Below are positions 33,402-42,931 of a stretch of 59,383 nucleotides of DNA, piece after piece. The notes under the pieces are model-generated. The model saw nothing but the letters and a program-made list of their open reading frames with translations, was not told the DNA's origin and made no database searches. A program made the position numbers and the translations under genes. This DNA comes from Anaerolineales bacterium. GTDB taxonomy: Bacteria > Chloroflexota > Anaerolineae > Anaerolineales > Villigracilaceae. The stretch is taken from contig JACKAV010000013.1 in NCBI GenBank assembly GCA_020634895.1, forward strand, positions 1 to 59,383, given 5' to 3'. Numbering within the stretch: position 1 is the stretch's first letter; every line of letters begins with the position of its first letter.

Positions 33402-34745
33402 TTATCTTTCCAGTAAACCCAATACGGCTGGCAATAATTGTTTCTTTCTCGAGACCACGCCGCGTGCATCGCGTGTGCCATCGGACATGGGAGGGTAGGG
33501 GAGGTCATCGAGGATGGGCGGCGCCATGGAGGAAAGCAGCAAGCGGCTTGTGCCGCGCACCACGTCGGTGACGAGCAGCATCACGAAATCGAGTCCTCGT
33601 TTTTCGCGTAGCTCGTCTAGCGCTTTTGTGAGCGGATTCAAATGCTCGGATAGCTGCATAATATCGGTCACTTCTGCCTGTGCGACGGCAAATTTGAATC
33701 CACCGCCTTCGAACGATTTGATATCCGTGCTGACGATTTCTTCCGGTTTGCGGTTGGAGAGTCCCGCGCCTGCGCTGAGGACAGCCTTGCCGTAGGATTC
33801 AAGCGTCTCGCCTTTGAGCGGACTTCCGCCGACAAATGCCCAACGTGCCAGGCGCTCGGCAGCGGCGCGGTCACGATCTGTCGTGGTGGGAGAGGTCAGG
33901 ATGAGCGTATCAGACAAAAGTCCGGAAAGAAGCGCACCTGCAATGGCAGGCGGGGCGGAGAGTCCGGCTTCCGCTGTCAATTCGGTGACGAGCGTCGAGG
34001 TCGATCCAACCACATCCACCGTGAAGCGAATGGGCTGATGCGTGTATGGATTTCCAAGACGATGATGATCGAGGATCTCTAGCAGTTCCGCCTCTTCAAG
34101 CGCGGCAATGGATTGACGCGGCTCGTTGTGGTCGACGAGGATGATCTTGAGGCGCGGCGGGTTGAGAATGCCGCGCTGACGGGCAACGCCAAGGTACTGA
34201 CCGTTATCATCCACAACCCAATAGTCATCGATCTCAGCGCGCAGAATGCGGTTGAGCGAATCGCGGATGTGGGCATTCGCCTGAAATTTTGGCACACTTG
34301 TATCGGCTGCGTCACGGCATTGGGCAGACATCATTTCGTGAACGGTCGTATTGCCGGGTCGCGGACCGAGAACGTCGCTGAAATATTTGAACAGGCTCAT
34401 GCCGTTGATAAGCCCGAAGGGCGTGCCATCATCGTTCACAACGGGAGCGACGCCGCCTGTGCGGCTGGCAAGAGTCCATGCTGTGCCGAGCTGCGCTTCG
34501 GGTCGAATGGTATCGAGTCTGTGCATCACCGATTCAAAACGCGGCGATGCGTCAGTAAGAAGGTAGGGCGGCTCAAGCCCAAGCGTTTTGAGCACCCATG
34601 AAGTTTGCGCGTTTAATTGACCGGCACGCGCGGCGATGGTGTTGGCTCCGTCGCGTTCGCGCAGCAGCCAGGCGTATCCCATTGCCGAGGCGATGGAGTC
34701 TGTATCAGGGTTGATGTGTCCTATGACGTAAATCTGGTCAGGCAT
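33402..34745 (-). CDS. ppaC: Family II (Mn-dependent) inorganic pyrophosphatase with CBS pair
   Basis: 447 residues. The DHH domain is split: VIGHINPDTDSIASAMGY at the N-terminus, then two inserted CBS domains (about 65-195, with GVAPVVNDDGTPFGLING and DYWVVDDNGQYLGVARQRG), then IILVDHNEPRQS and ILDHHRLGNP with the metal-binding DHH triad, and a DHHA2 domain to the end. CBS pyrophosphatases are switched by adenine nucleotides. The DRTGG domain often found between the CBS units is absent. It cleaves PPi to phosphate in the cytoplasm. It is the first gene of the run down to yqeB. Confidence 0.93.
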   Translation of the reverse strand: MPDQIYVIGHINPDTDSIASAMGYAWLLRERDGANTIAARAGQLNAQTSWVLKTLGLEPPYLLTDASPRFESVMHRLDTIRPEAQLGTAWTLASRTGGVAPVVNDDGTPFGLINGMSLFKYFSDVLGPRPGNTTVHEMMSAQCRDAADTSVPKFQANAHIRDSLNRILRAEIDDYWVVDDNGQYLGVARQRGILNPPRLKIILVDHNEPRQSIAALEEAELLEILDHHRLGNPYTHQPIRFTVDVVGSTSTLVTELTAEAGLSAPPAIAGALLSGLLSDTLILTSPTTTDRDRAAAERLARWAFVGGSPLKGETLESYGKAVLSAGAGLSNRKPEEIVSTDIKSFEGGGFKFAVAQAEVTDIMQLSEHLNPLTKALDELREKRGLDFVMLLVTDVVRGTSRLLLSSMAPPILDDLPYPPMSDGTRDARGVVSRKKQLLPAVLGLLER

Positions 34746-34797
34746 TTTTTATCTTTCTTCTGTCTGTCGATCGTTTATATAATTGTTTCGCGGGCTG

Positions 34798-34803
34798 ATT
34801 ATA
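34798..34803 (-). promoter_or_regulatory. -10 box overlapping the stop codon of the 5-PAS HD-GYP gene
   Basis: TATAAT on the minus strand contains the TAA stop of the HD-GYP gene and lies 52 bases before the pyrophosphatase ATG. The same overlap occurs at 38059-38064. Confidence 0.45.
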
Positions 34804-37800
34804 TCTCGCCTTTTTCAACCATGCCCAAAAATACTTCCAGAACTCCCGGGTCGAAGTGTATTCCAGATTGTTCATTGAAGTATTCGATGATTCGTTGACG
34901 TGACCAGGCTTTGTTATAAGGACGGTCGTAGCTAAGCGCGTCCCATACATCTGCCACTGCAAAGATGCGGGCAGCAAGCGGAATCTCGTCTTCCTTCAAC
35001 CCGCGGGGATATCCGCTGCCGTCCCATTTTTCATGGTGACTGTACGGGATCTCGAGCGCCTTCATCAGGAAGCCAATCGGCTTTAAAAGGTTGTAGGCGG
35101 TTGTGGGATGTTTTTGAACAACGATTCTTTCCTCCGGCGTGAGCGGACCGTTCTTTTTGAGGATATCGTCGGGGATGCCCATTTTGCCGATGTCGTGCAG
35201 GATCGCGCCGCGGCGGATGTGAACGAGGTCTTCTTCCTTAAAGCCCATCGCTCTTGCAACGGTGAGAGTTGATTCTGTCACCCTGCGCGAGTGCCCCTCT
35301 GTTTCCTTGTCCTTTAATTCGAGCGCCCTTGCCCAGCCCTCAAGGGTTGTATCATAGGCTTCAGCCAGGTTTGCTTCTGCGCGTTTGCGTTCCGAGATAT
35401 CGCGCACGATTGCCTGTATCAGCGTTTGGTCCTCCAATTCCAAAAGGCTCAAACTGACTTCCGCGTCAAAGGGAGTGCCGTCCAGCTTGCAATGTTTCCA
35501 TTCGAAGAATTGATGTCCGCTTCTCAAGGCTGCTTTGATCTTCTCGGTTGCCGCTTCCTGCGACGTTCTGCCGTCTGGTTGAATTGGCGGGGAAAAATCG
35601 ACCGGACTTTTACCAATAATATCTTCCTGACGGCATCCGAACATTTTTAGGGTTCTCGAATTACATTCGATGAAATGATTGCCGTCCATGATAAAGATTC
35701 CGTCATTCGCCGCTTCGAAGAGCATCCTGTGTTTGGTCTCGCTTTTTTCCAACGCTGCCAGTGACCGCTTGCGTTCTGAGATATCCTGCTTGATGGCAAT
35801 AAAGCGGATGACTTCGCCATTGTCATCATGGATGGGCGTCAGGGTCATTTCTTCGTTGTATAGTACGCCGTCCTTGCGGCGATTGACCAGTTCGCCCTGC
35901 CAGATATTTCCGGCGAGGATCGTATTCCACATATTTTTATAAAACTTTTTATCCTGCCTGCCGGAATAGACCAGTTCCCGCGGATTTTTGCCGATCGCTT
36001 CCTCGGCGGTAAACCCGGTAAGTTTGGTGAAGGCAGGGTTCGCCCAGAGGATAATGCCTTTACGGTCTGTGATAACAATGGCGTTGGCTACCGCCTCCAG
36101 CGCAGCGCCTTGCAGACGCAGGGTTTGCTCCGCTGTAACGCGGTCAGTGACGTCTCTCCCTACCGATTGAAACTCAACCACCTTGCCGTTTCGGTCACGG
36201 ATGGCATGGTCTGTCCATTCCTGCCAGCCTATACTTCCATCTGGTCGAATGACCCGGTGAATGTCAGTTTCCGCATCCACCGCGCCTGATGTCAAGCGGG
36301 ATATCTTTTCGGTAACGATCTTCCGGTCATCTTCCATAATCAGCGGCATGAAATTGCTCGAAAGCGCCTGTTCCATGGTGATACCAAAGTACCGGCAATA
36401 CGCTTCGTTGACGAATGTCCGTGTACCGTCTACTTTCCAGCGCGTGATGAATTCTGTTTGATTTTCGACCACTGCACGGTATTGTTCGGCGCTTTGCCGA
36501 AGGGCATTTTCCGCGAGTTTTCTTTCAGAAATATCGCGCGCCAAGCTTTGGATGTGAAGCGGTTTTCCGTTCGCATCGCGGACCAATTCCACGTTTATTT
36601 CGACCGGGATGACCCCGCCGTTCTTCTTTTTGAAATTCCGTTCGAATAGGGGAATTTGTTTGCCTTCCAGTAATTGTTCCAAAATCCATTCACTATGCCC
36701 AACATCCGCTGAAATGTCCCTGAACGAGAAACTTACCAATTCGTCGTGGGTGTATCCCAGCATGTCGGCAGCCCGCTGGTTTACTTCCAGGTGGTTGCCT
36801 TGAAAATCGAGAATGAAGATCGCGTCGTGGGTTTGCTCGAACAAGGCGTGATAACGCTTTGTGCTTGCACGCAGCTCCTCGGTCCGCTTCTGGATGCGCT
36901 GCTCCTGCGCTTCCAGGAGTTCTTTGTAGGCGTTTTCCAGGTCCTTTCTTTCGGTTATATCGTGTATGAGAAATACCCGCCCGCGGAGCTGTTGTTTTTG
37001 ATCGAAAATTGAAGTGATCACGATCTCGAATGTTTGCATTTCTCCCCAAACATTTGCGGATGCCTCCAACTTTCCATCTGGTGAAGCGATAAGTTTTTCG
37101 ACCAGCCCGATCCATTCACTAAAAACCTGCTGGGCAGGGAGTCCGATCACCCGGGTGCGTTCCATTTGGATGCTCGTTGTTCCTGCCTGATTGATGTCCA
37201 CAACGCGGTTCGACGCATCCAAAACGACGATCGCATCTTTCATTTTTTCCAAAACATGATCGCGTGCGATTGGGGCGAGATCAAAAAGTCGATATCGGAA
37301 CAGCCCCCATGCTACGACCAGGTTTCCCATCGCAAAAGAGATCGGCGTTGAATCCCTTTGCGGCAGGACGTTAATGCCAAGAAGGATAAGCAGGGACATC
37401 GCTACCGGTATGAAGAAACCGATGGCGATCGTCCAATATTGGAAACGATGACTGTTGAATGGCTGGATCGCCCGTCGTACAAGCAAACCGATCCCAAACA
37501 GGTTTACTCCATATGCATATAACAACGCATAACCGATCACAACAGGTGTGAAGGCGTATTGAAGCTCATTGAACGGCGAATCTATTTTTAAATGCGGGTT
37601 GGGATACACCCAATGATGAGCCCCGTCCGTAAGCATGACCAAAGTGAAGGCGACCGGTAGTCCGAGGAGAATCGCCCACATCAACCACGGACGCGGGGAC
37701 GTATACTCTGTGAACTGGATCGAAAATATAAGGAAGGGGAGGATGACAAGAAACGAATCAGTGAGCCATTGAAATTTATCCCACAGGATCTTGGTTTCCA

Positions 37801-37981
37801 GATTGGGGCTGATCAATTCAAGGATGAAGCCGAATACCGTCAGGGTCTGACCAACCATGTACCATGAATAGATGCGTGCCCCCCGCACATGGCGGTGTCT
37901 TAAGGTGTATCCCAGAATGGCAAGAGATAATGTCAGGGAGAAAATGTAGGGCGCTAAATATAAAACCTCTTCGCGGGTCAT
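34799..37981 (-). CDS. 7TM - five PAS - HD-GYP protein (cyclic di-GMP phosphodiesterase)
   Basis: 1060 residues. An N-terminal block of about seven membrane helices (1-225, histidine-kinase 7TM type). Then five PAS domains (about 235-345, 375-490, 500-620, 625-745, 750-870), each joined by the usual DITERK/DISERK linkers. Then an HD-GYP domain (about 880-1055) with ETEGHSRRV, HDIGKMGIPD and HHEKWDGSGYPRGL, i.e. intact metal ligands and GYP motif. HD-GYP enzymes degrade cyclic di-GMP. Signals are probably taken up both at the membrane and by cytosolic PAS domains. Paralogue of the next gene upstream. Confidence 0.92.
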   Translation of the reverse strand: MTREEVLYLAPYIFSLTLSLAILGYTLRHRHVRGARIYSWYMVGQTLTVFGFILELISPNLETKILWDKFQWLTDSFLVILPFLIFSIQFTEYTSPRPWLMWAILLGLPVAFTLVMLTDGAHHWVYPNPHLKIDSPFNELQYAFTPVVIGYALLYAYGVNLFGIGLLVRRAIQPFNSHRFQYWTIAIGFFIPVAMSLLILLGINVLPQRDSTPISFAMGNLVVAWGLFRYRLFDLAPIARDHVLEKMKDAIVVLDASNRVVDINQAGTTSIQMERTRVIGLPAQQVFSEWIGLVEKLIASPDGKLEASANVWGEMQTFEIVITSIFDQKQQLRGRVFLIHDITERKDLENAYKELLEAQEQRIQKRTEELRASTKRYHALFEQTHDAIFILDFQGNHLEVNQRAADMLGYTHDELVSFSFRDISADVGHSEWILEQLLEGKQIPLFERNFKKKNGGVIPVEINVELVRDANGKPLHIQSLARDISERKLAENALRQSAEQYRAVVENQTEFITRWKVDGTRTFVNEAYCRYFGITMEQALSSNFMPLIMEDDRKIVTEKISRLTSGAVDAETDIHRVIRPDGSIGWQEWTDHAIRDRNGKVVEFQSVGRDVTDRVTAEQTLRLQGAALEAVANAIVITDRKGIILWANPAFTKLTGFTAEEAIGKNPRELVYSGRQDKKFYKNMWNTILAGNIWQGELVNRRKDGVLYNEEMTLTPIHDDNGEVIRFIAIKQDISERKRSLAALEKSETKHRMLFEAANDGIFIMDGNHFIECNSRTLKMFGCRQEDIIGKSPVDFSPPIQPDGRTSQEAATEKIKAALRSGHQFFEWKHCKLDGTPFDAEVSLSLLELEDQTLIQAIVRDISERKRAEANLAEAYDTTLEGWARALELKDKETEGHSRRVTESTLTVARAMGFKEEDLVHIRRGAILHDIGKMGIPDDILKKNGPLTPEERIVVQKHPTTAYNLLKPIGFLMKALEIPYSHHEKWDGSGYPRGLKEDEIPLAARIFAVADVWDALSYDRPYNKAWSRQRIIEYFNEQSGIHFDPGVLEVFLGMVEKGEI

Positions 37982-38058
37982 TGTTTCCTTGTATTTTATT
38001 CAACCTCTGAAGAATTGAATTTACCGGTAAATATGATTCTTTTTTCCTTGCCGTGAAA

Positions 38059-38064
38059 ATTATA
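38059..38064 (-). promoter_or_regulatory. -10 box overlapping the stop codon of the 1-PAS HD-GYP gene
   Basis: TATAAT on the minus strand contains the TAA stop of the upstream gene and lies about 77 bases before the start of the 5-PAS gene. No clear -35. Confidence 0.45.
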
Positions 38065-39730
38065 TCTCGCTTTTTTCGACCATGGATAGAAAGAGATTTA
38101 CGACAATTGGATCGAAATGTTTTCCTGATTGTTCGCGGAAATACTCGATGATCTGTCCTCGTTCCCACGCTTTATTGTATGGTCTGTCGTTACTCAATGC
38201 GTCCCAAACATCTGCAACGGCGAAGATGCGCGCCGATAGTGGAATCCCTTCGCCTGCCAGTCCGCGCGGATAACCCGTGCCGTCCCATTTTTCATGATGA
38301 CAATAGGGAATCTCGATGGCTTTGCTTAAGAATGGAATACGGGAAAGTAATTTGAATGCAGTTTCAGGATGCTGCTCGACAATGATACGTTCCTCCGGCG
38401 TAAGTCTTCCGTTTTTGTGGAGGATCTCGTCTGGAATGCTGATCTTTCCGATATCATGCAAAATGGACCCGCTGCGGATATCCTTAAGTTCCTCACCTGC
38501 GATCCCCATTTTTTTTGCAAGCTTTACTGCAAATTCAGTTACGCGGCGCGAATGTCCCTCTGTTTCCTTGTCTCGTAATTCGAGCGCGAGGGCAAGACCT
38601 TCCAGCATGGATTCATAGGCTTCCTCCAATTCGTGCGTACGCGACTGGACACGTATTTCCAATTCGGAATTAAGCTTGCGGAGTTCGTTTTCCAATTCTT
38701 TGAGCGCGGTAATATCATGCGAAATGTAGATGCGCCCGGTCAATTCCTTGCGGCTGTTATATAACGGCCAGACGGTAAGTTCATAATGGACGCTTCTCCC
38801 GCCTATTTTGAATTCCGCTTCGGCGCGCGCATATGTGACCGAGGTGTATGATTTGATCGGAATGGGGAAATCCTGAAACACATCTTTTGCCTGTAAGCCG
38901 ATGACTTCCTTCTCGGTCTTTTCAAGCAATACCAGCATGGATGAATTTATATCAATGATCGCATTCTTGTTATCGAGAATCACAAGCGGCTCGACCATTG
39001 CTTCGAAGACACGCTCGCGGGCGATCGGCTCCACTTCGAAAATGCGGAACCGGTAAATTCCCCAGCTGATGAGCAGATTTCCGAATATGGCTGTGAAGAG
39101 ATAAATGCTTCGGTGAGGTGTGATCTGAATGTCGACCGCTGCGAGAGTCAAAGCGATTAACGGACTTAGCGCGCCGATTATGATCGGGGTGGTTTGCTGC
39201 CGGTAAAGACGGCGTGGACGCTTCATTCGCCTGACCAGAATGATGGAACTGGCAGAAACGATCAGCAGAATATAAACAATAAATCCGATCATGACTGCGG
39301 AATAATCGAAATTGACCACTTCGAAAGGTCCGCTGGCTTTCATTTGCATATCCTTAAAGGTCAACCCCGAGACCGGACCTGTTGCCACCAGTATTGTAAA
39401 CAGGATGGGAATGATCAGCGAAGCGGCGAATAATTCCCTTCGATGTTTGAGGCGGGTTTCTGTGTATTCAGCTACAAAGACGGGAAAGATAATCACCGGC
39501 AGGCAGCTTGCGATCCATTGCGCGCTTTCCCAAAATAACTTTCCCTCCACGCCGGGCGTTATCAATTCAAAAATAAAACTTAAAATACAAATGGCATGCC
39601 CAAGCGTGTAAAAAAAGAAAGACTTGGAACCGCGCATATCCCGTTTTCTCCAAATGAAAACGAGCAGGATTACAGAGAGGACAAATGCGCCCAGATAAGG
39701 TAATAGATAAATAATTTCAGCCTGAGTCAT
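38060..39730 (-). CDS. 7TM - PAS - HD-GYP protein (cyclic di-GMP phosphodiesterase)
   Basis: 556 residues. The same plan as its neighbour but with one PAS domain only: seven membrane helices (1-225), a PAS domain (about 235-345), a coiled-coil (350-375), and an HD-GYP domain with ETEGHSRRVTEF, HDIGKISIPDEIL and HHEKWDGTGYPRGL. Both proteins end in almost the same sequence (FLSMVEKSEI here, FLGMVEKGEI there). The pair thus comes from a tandem duplication with gain or loss of PAS units. It likely lowers cyclic di-GMP in response to a membrane signal. Confidence 0.92.
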   Translation of the reverse strand: MTQAEIIYLLPYLGAFVLSVILLVFIWRKRDMRGSKSFFFYTLGHAICILSFIFELITPGVEGKLFWESAQWIASCLPVIIFPVFVAEYTETRLKHRRELFAASLIIPILFTILVATGPVSGLTFKDMQMKASGPFEVVNFDYSAVMIGFIVYILLIVSASSIILVRRMKRPRRLYRQQTTPIIIGALSPLIALTLAAVDIQITPHRSIYLFTAIFGNLLISWGIYRFRIFEVEPIARERVFEAMVEPLVILDNKNAIIDINSSMLVLLEKTEKEVIGLQAKDVFQDFPIPIKSYTSVTYARAEAEFKIGGRSVHYELTVWPLYNSRKELTGRIYISHDITALKELENELRKLNSELEIRVQSRTHELEEAYESMLEGLALALELRDKETEGHSRRVTEFAVKLAKKMGIAGEELKDIRSGSILHDIGKISIPDEILHKNGRLTPEERIIVEQHPETAFKLLSRIPFLSKAIEIPYCHHEKWDGTGYPRGLAGEGIPLSARIFAVADVWDALSNDRPYNKAWERGQIIEYFREQSGKHFDPIVVNLFLSMVEKSEI

Positions 39731-39765
39731 GGTCTGTGATAACGAATGGGTTGCGGGACGGCACG

Positions 39766-39771
39766 ATTATA
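39766..39771 (-). promoter_or_regulatory. -10 box of the HD-GYP gene pair
   Basis: TATAAT on the minus strand, 35 bases before the ATG at 39730; the -35 is not recognisable. Confidence 0.45.
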
Positions 39772-39796
39772 TCCCGCCGTCTTTTGAAATCACCCA

Positions 39797-39837
39797 ACAA
39801 AAAAGAAAGACGCGAAATTGGACATTCGCATCTTTCT
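39797..39837 (-). terminator. Terminator of the molybdenum hydroxylase gene
   Basis: On the minus strand a 13-bp stem (39804-39816 with 39825-39837, one G-U pair, loop of 8) is followed by CTTTTTTG. It stands 22 bases after the stop codon. Confidence 0.88.
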
Positions 39838-39858
39838 GGATTTTGAACTTGTTCCTAT

Positions 39859-42816
39859 TTACTGACGCTTGATCGCCTTCCAAACCCTTTCCGGCATGAC
39901 GGGGATGTTGTCCACGTTGACGCCGGTCGCATCCAAAATCGCATTGCCAACCGCTGGAGCGACTCCATCCATTGGGATCTCCGCGACAGCTTTCACGCCA
40001 AAGGGATGGCTCGGCTCGAACGTCTCAACGAAGATGGTCTCCAGATCGGGCATTTCATCTGCGCGGAAGATGTGGTAGCGGTCCAGGTCGCGTTCGTAGG
40101 CTATGCCTTTTTCATCGTACCGCATCTCTTCGCAGACAGCGTAACCGAGCGCCTGTGTCATGCCTCCTTCGATCTGTCCCGAAGCTGTGAGCGGATTGAC
40201 GATCACGCCTGAATCAACAGCCATCACCAATCTATCCACTGTCACCTGACCAGTTTCCGTATCCACGGTCACTTCGGCGAACTGCGCCGCGAACGGCGGC
40301 GGCGAGACCGGCGAGACGTAACTCGCCACGCCCATGATCTGTTCCTGGTTATTCTTATGCAGCGTATCGAGCGCGATCTCTGCAAGCGAAACTGATTTGC
40401 CGTTAGGCGCATGCGCGTGACGGTCTTTCAACTGAATGGAATTCGGATCGTCCACTTCAAGCAGGGTCGCCGCGCGGACTTTGATCCTTTCAGCGACAAT
40501 ATTCGCCGCCTTGACCGCTGCTGTGCCGGAAATATACGTTGTTGAAGAAGCATAAGCGCCTTTATCGAACGGCGTGAAATCCGTATCCGATGAGTAGCAG
40601 ATCATATCTTCCAGGGGCACACCGAGAACTTCTGCAGCCATTTGCGCGAGGACGGTATCGGAGCCGGTCCCCAGATCGGTAGCGCCAACCAAAAGGTTGA
40701 ACGAACCGTCATCGTTCATTTTGATGGATGCGCCGCCCATATCAAGATAGGGGATTGCCGTTCCCTGCATGACCATCGCCACGCCGATTCCCTTTTTCTT
40801 GGTGGGCGTTTCGGTCTTCTTCCAATCTTCGTTTCCGAATTTATCGTCCCATGCAATCGCGGCGCGACCTTGTGCCACGCATTGTTCCAGCCCAACGGTA
40901 TGGATGATCTCCGGGCGCGGCTCGCGTCCTTCGTTCCATGCCGTTGAAAATGGATGATACTCGCCGGGGCGGATTGCATTCTTCAAGCGGAATTCAATTG
41001 GGTCGAAGCCCATTGCCCGCGCGATCTTCTCCATGTGACGGTCGAGGGGCCAGTAACCTTGCGGCACACCATATCCGCGGAAAGCGCCGGCAGGTGGGGT
41101 GTTGGTATACACCACGTCTGCGTAGAAGCGGATATTCGGCGCTTTGCGATATTCGCCATCACCGACATACAACGCCATCGCCTTGTGTCCAGTATTGCCT
41201 GTCACCGTCAACGCGTGGCAGCCATACGCGCCCGTGTCGGATAGTGCGTACATTTCATTGGCAGTAATGGTCCCATCTTTCTTTACGCCGGTTTTCATTT
41301 TTACGCGCATGGGGTGACGCGACCGCGAGGCAACGAATTCCTCTTCGCGGCTATATTCGTAGATGACAGGTCGTTTCGTGGCGATGGTCAAATGTGCAGG
41401 CACGTCTTCCATCAAAACTTCCTGTTTGCCGCCGAAGCCGCCGCCGATGCGCGGTTTGATGACGCGGATGCGTTTGACCGGCAGGTCCAATACAGGAGCA
41501 AGCATGCGGCGTACATGGAAAGGCACCTGCGTGGAAGTGCGAATTACCAAGCGATCATCTTCGTCCCAATAAGTCACACAGACATGCGGCTCTACGTGTG
41601 CCTGCTGAACTTTCGGAACTTCATATTCGGCTTCAAAGATTTCGTCAGCTTCCGCAAAGCCTTTGTTGACATCGCCTATGTCGATTCGGATTTCAGCGGC
41701 GAGATTCTTTTCAGGGTTCGAATCTGCGAAATTGACATACTCTGTTTCGTCGTGAATTCGGATCGCGTCAGGATTCATCGACTGGCGTGAATCTAAAATG
41801 GCGGGGAGAACTTCATACTCCACGTCGATTAACGCGAGCGCCTTTTCAGCGATTTCTGGGGTTTCTGCGGCGACAAAAGCAACGCGGTCGCCGACGAAAC
41901 GAACCTTATTGTCCAGCGAGAACGAATCAAGCGGACCGGGGATCGGGTCAGATTGCCCCGCTGTGGAGTAAACAACACGCGGCAGGTCTTTCCATGTCAA
42001 CACTGCGGCAACACCTTTGAGCGCTTTTGCCTTGCTGACATCGATATTCTTAATGCGAGCATGCGCGTGCGGTGAACGCAGAACTTTTGCGTACAACATT
42101 CCACGCATATCGATGTCCGCGGTGAAGGCGGGTTTACCCTGCACAAGCTTGATGGCATCTACTTTCTTTTCCGGCTTGCCAACAGTTTGCCAGGTCTGGC
42201 TCTCAGGTGTAACGACCACTTTGGGTCGAGTTAAAACTGCGGCGGAGGGTGAGGCGGGCGCATCCCCTAATGGCGTATCCGCTTTCGGCGTTCCAAAATC
42301 CCAATGAACGGAAGTAATGTCGATCGGTTCATCCCCGCGCATTTCAGCGGCGGCTTTCATCACGGCTTGCACGGGTTTGAGATACCCCGTGCAGCGGCAC
42401 AACACGCCCGAGATCGCTTCGCGGACTTCATCTTCAGTGGGGTTTGGATTCTTTTCCAGTAAACTTTTTGCGGCGAGGATCTGCGCAGGTGTGCAGTATC
42501 CGCATTGGATCGCGCCGGATTCAACGAACGCCCGTTGCAGCGGATGAAGACCATCGGTCTTTTTCCAGCCCTGTTCTGGGTGCTCGCCCAAAGCCTCGAT
42601 CGTCGCGACAGCGTGACCCTCTGCCTGCGCCGCCAGCATCGAACCGGCGTTGACAGGTTTGCCGTCGAGCAGGACTGTATCCGAACCGCTCAATCCCTGC
42701 TCATCGCCAAACTTCACGCCGTGAAAACCCAACCCGCGCAATGCGGCAAGCAAAGTGATTGACGCAGGTGCGTCGATGGTGTGTTCAATTCCGTTGATCT
42801 TGAGTGTGATGTTCAT
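39859..42816 (-). CDS. XdhD-like molybdenum hydroxylase: Fe-S domain fused to molybdopterin-binding subunit
   Basis: 985 residues, of the xanthine dehydrogenase/aldehyde oxidase family. Residues 1-80 have the ferredoxin fold, but all four cluster cysteines are replaced (D38, S43, D46, G58; the motif reads GDEQGLSGSDTVLLDG). Residues 85-165 keep the second [2Fe-2S] site: C105, C108, C140, C142. The rest is the molybdenum domain: PRIGGGFGGKQE, PPAGAFRGYG and the catalytic Glu in GVKAVAEIPMDG. The plan, fused and lacking the first cluster, recalls E. coli XdhD (YgfN). The likely partners are yqeB at 29687 and the FAD subunit at 51898. The substrate is probably a purine or other N-heterocycle. 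Start set by AAGGAG. Confidence 0.9.
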   Translation of the reverse strand: MNITLKINGIEHTIDAPASITLLAALRGLGFHGVKFGDEQGLSGSDTVLLDGKPVNAGSMLAAQAEGHAVATIEALGEHPEQGWKKTDGLHPLQRAFVESGAIQCGYCTPAQILAAKSLLEKNPNPTEDEVREAISGVLCRCTGYLKPVQAVMKAAAEMRGDEPIDITSVHWDFGTPKADTPLGDAPASPSAAVLTRPKVVVTPESQTWQTVGKPEKKVDAIKLVQGKPAFTADIDMRGMLYAKVLRSPHAHARIKNIDVSKAKALKGVAAVLTWKDLPRVVYSTAGQSDPIPGPLDSFSLDNKVRFVGDRVAFVAAETPEIAEKALALIDVEYEVLPAILDSRQSMNPDAIRIHDETEYVNFADSNPEKNLAAEIRIDIGDVNKGFAEADEIFEAEYEVPKVQQAHVEPHVCVTYWDEDDRLVIRTSTQVPFHVRRMLAPVLDLPVKRIRVIKPRIGGGFGGKQEVLMEDVPAHLTIATKRPVIYEYSREEEFVASRSRHPMRVKMKTGVKKDGTITANEMYALSDTGAYGCHALTVTGNTGHKAMALYVGDGEYRKAPNIRFYADVVYTNTPPAGAFRGYGVPQGYWPLDRHMEKIARAMGFDPIEFRLKNAIRPGEYHPFSTAWNEGREPRPEIIHTVGLEQCVAQGRAAIAWDDKFGNEDWKKTETPTKKKGIGVAMVMQGTAIPYLDMGGASIKMNDDGSFNLLVGATDLGTGSDTVLAQMAAEVLGVPLEDMICYSSDTDFTPFDKGAYASSTTYISGTAAVKAANIVAERIKVRAATLLEVDDPNSIQLKDRHAHAPNGKSVSLAEIALDTLHKNNQEQIMGVASYVSPVSPPPFAAQFAEVTVDTETGQVTVDRLVMAVDSGVIVNPLTASGQIEGGMTQALGYAVCEEMRYDEKGIAYERDLDRYHIFRADEMPDLETIFVETFEPSHPFGVKAVAEIPMDGVAPAVGNAILDATGVNVDNIPVMPERVWKAIKRQ

Positions 42817-42863
42817 GAAAACTCCTTGCGAGTTATGCGTTGTTTTATGACAAGTGAAAAATC

Positions 42864-42895
42864 TAAGAGGGCAGGAATTTATTCCTGCCCTCTTA
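42864..42895 (-). terminator. Terminator of the M16C protease gene
   Basis: A perfect inverted repeat with 15-base arms (42864-42878 and 42881-42895), followed on the minus strand by GATTTTTC. It lies between the protease stop and the hydroxylase start. Confidence 0.88.
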
Positions 42896-42931
42896 TTGTA
42901 CTAAAAATGAAAATTCTTTTGTTGGTTTTGT

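Noticed and set aside
33374..33508. Longer N-terminus of the alpha/beta hydrolase
   Set aside because: It lies within the pyrophosphatase gene and has no hydrolase-like sequence; the ATG at 33373 fits the family.
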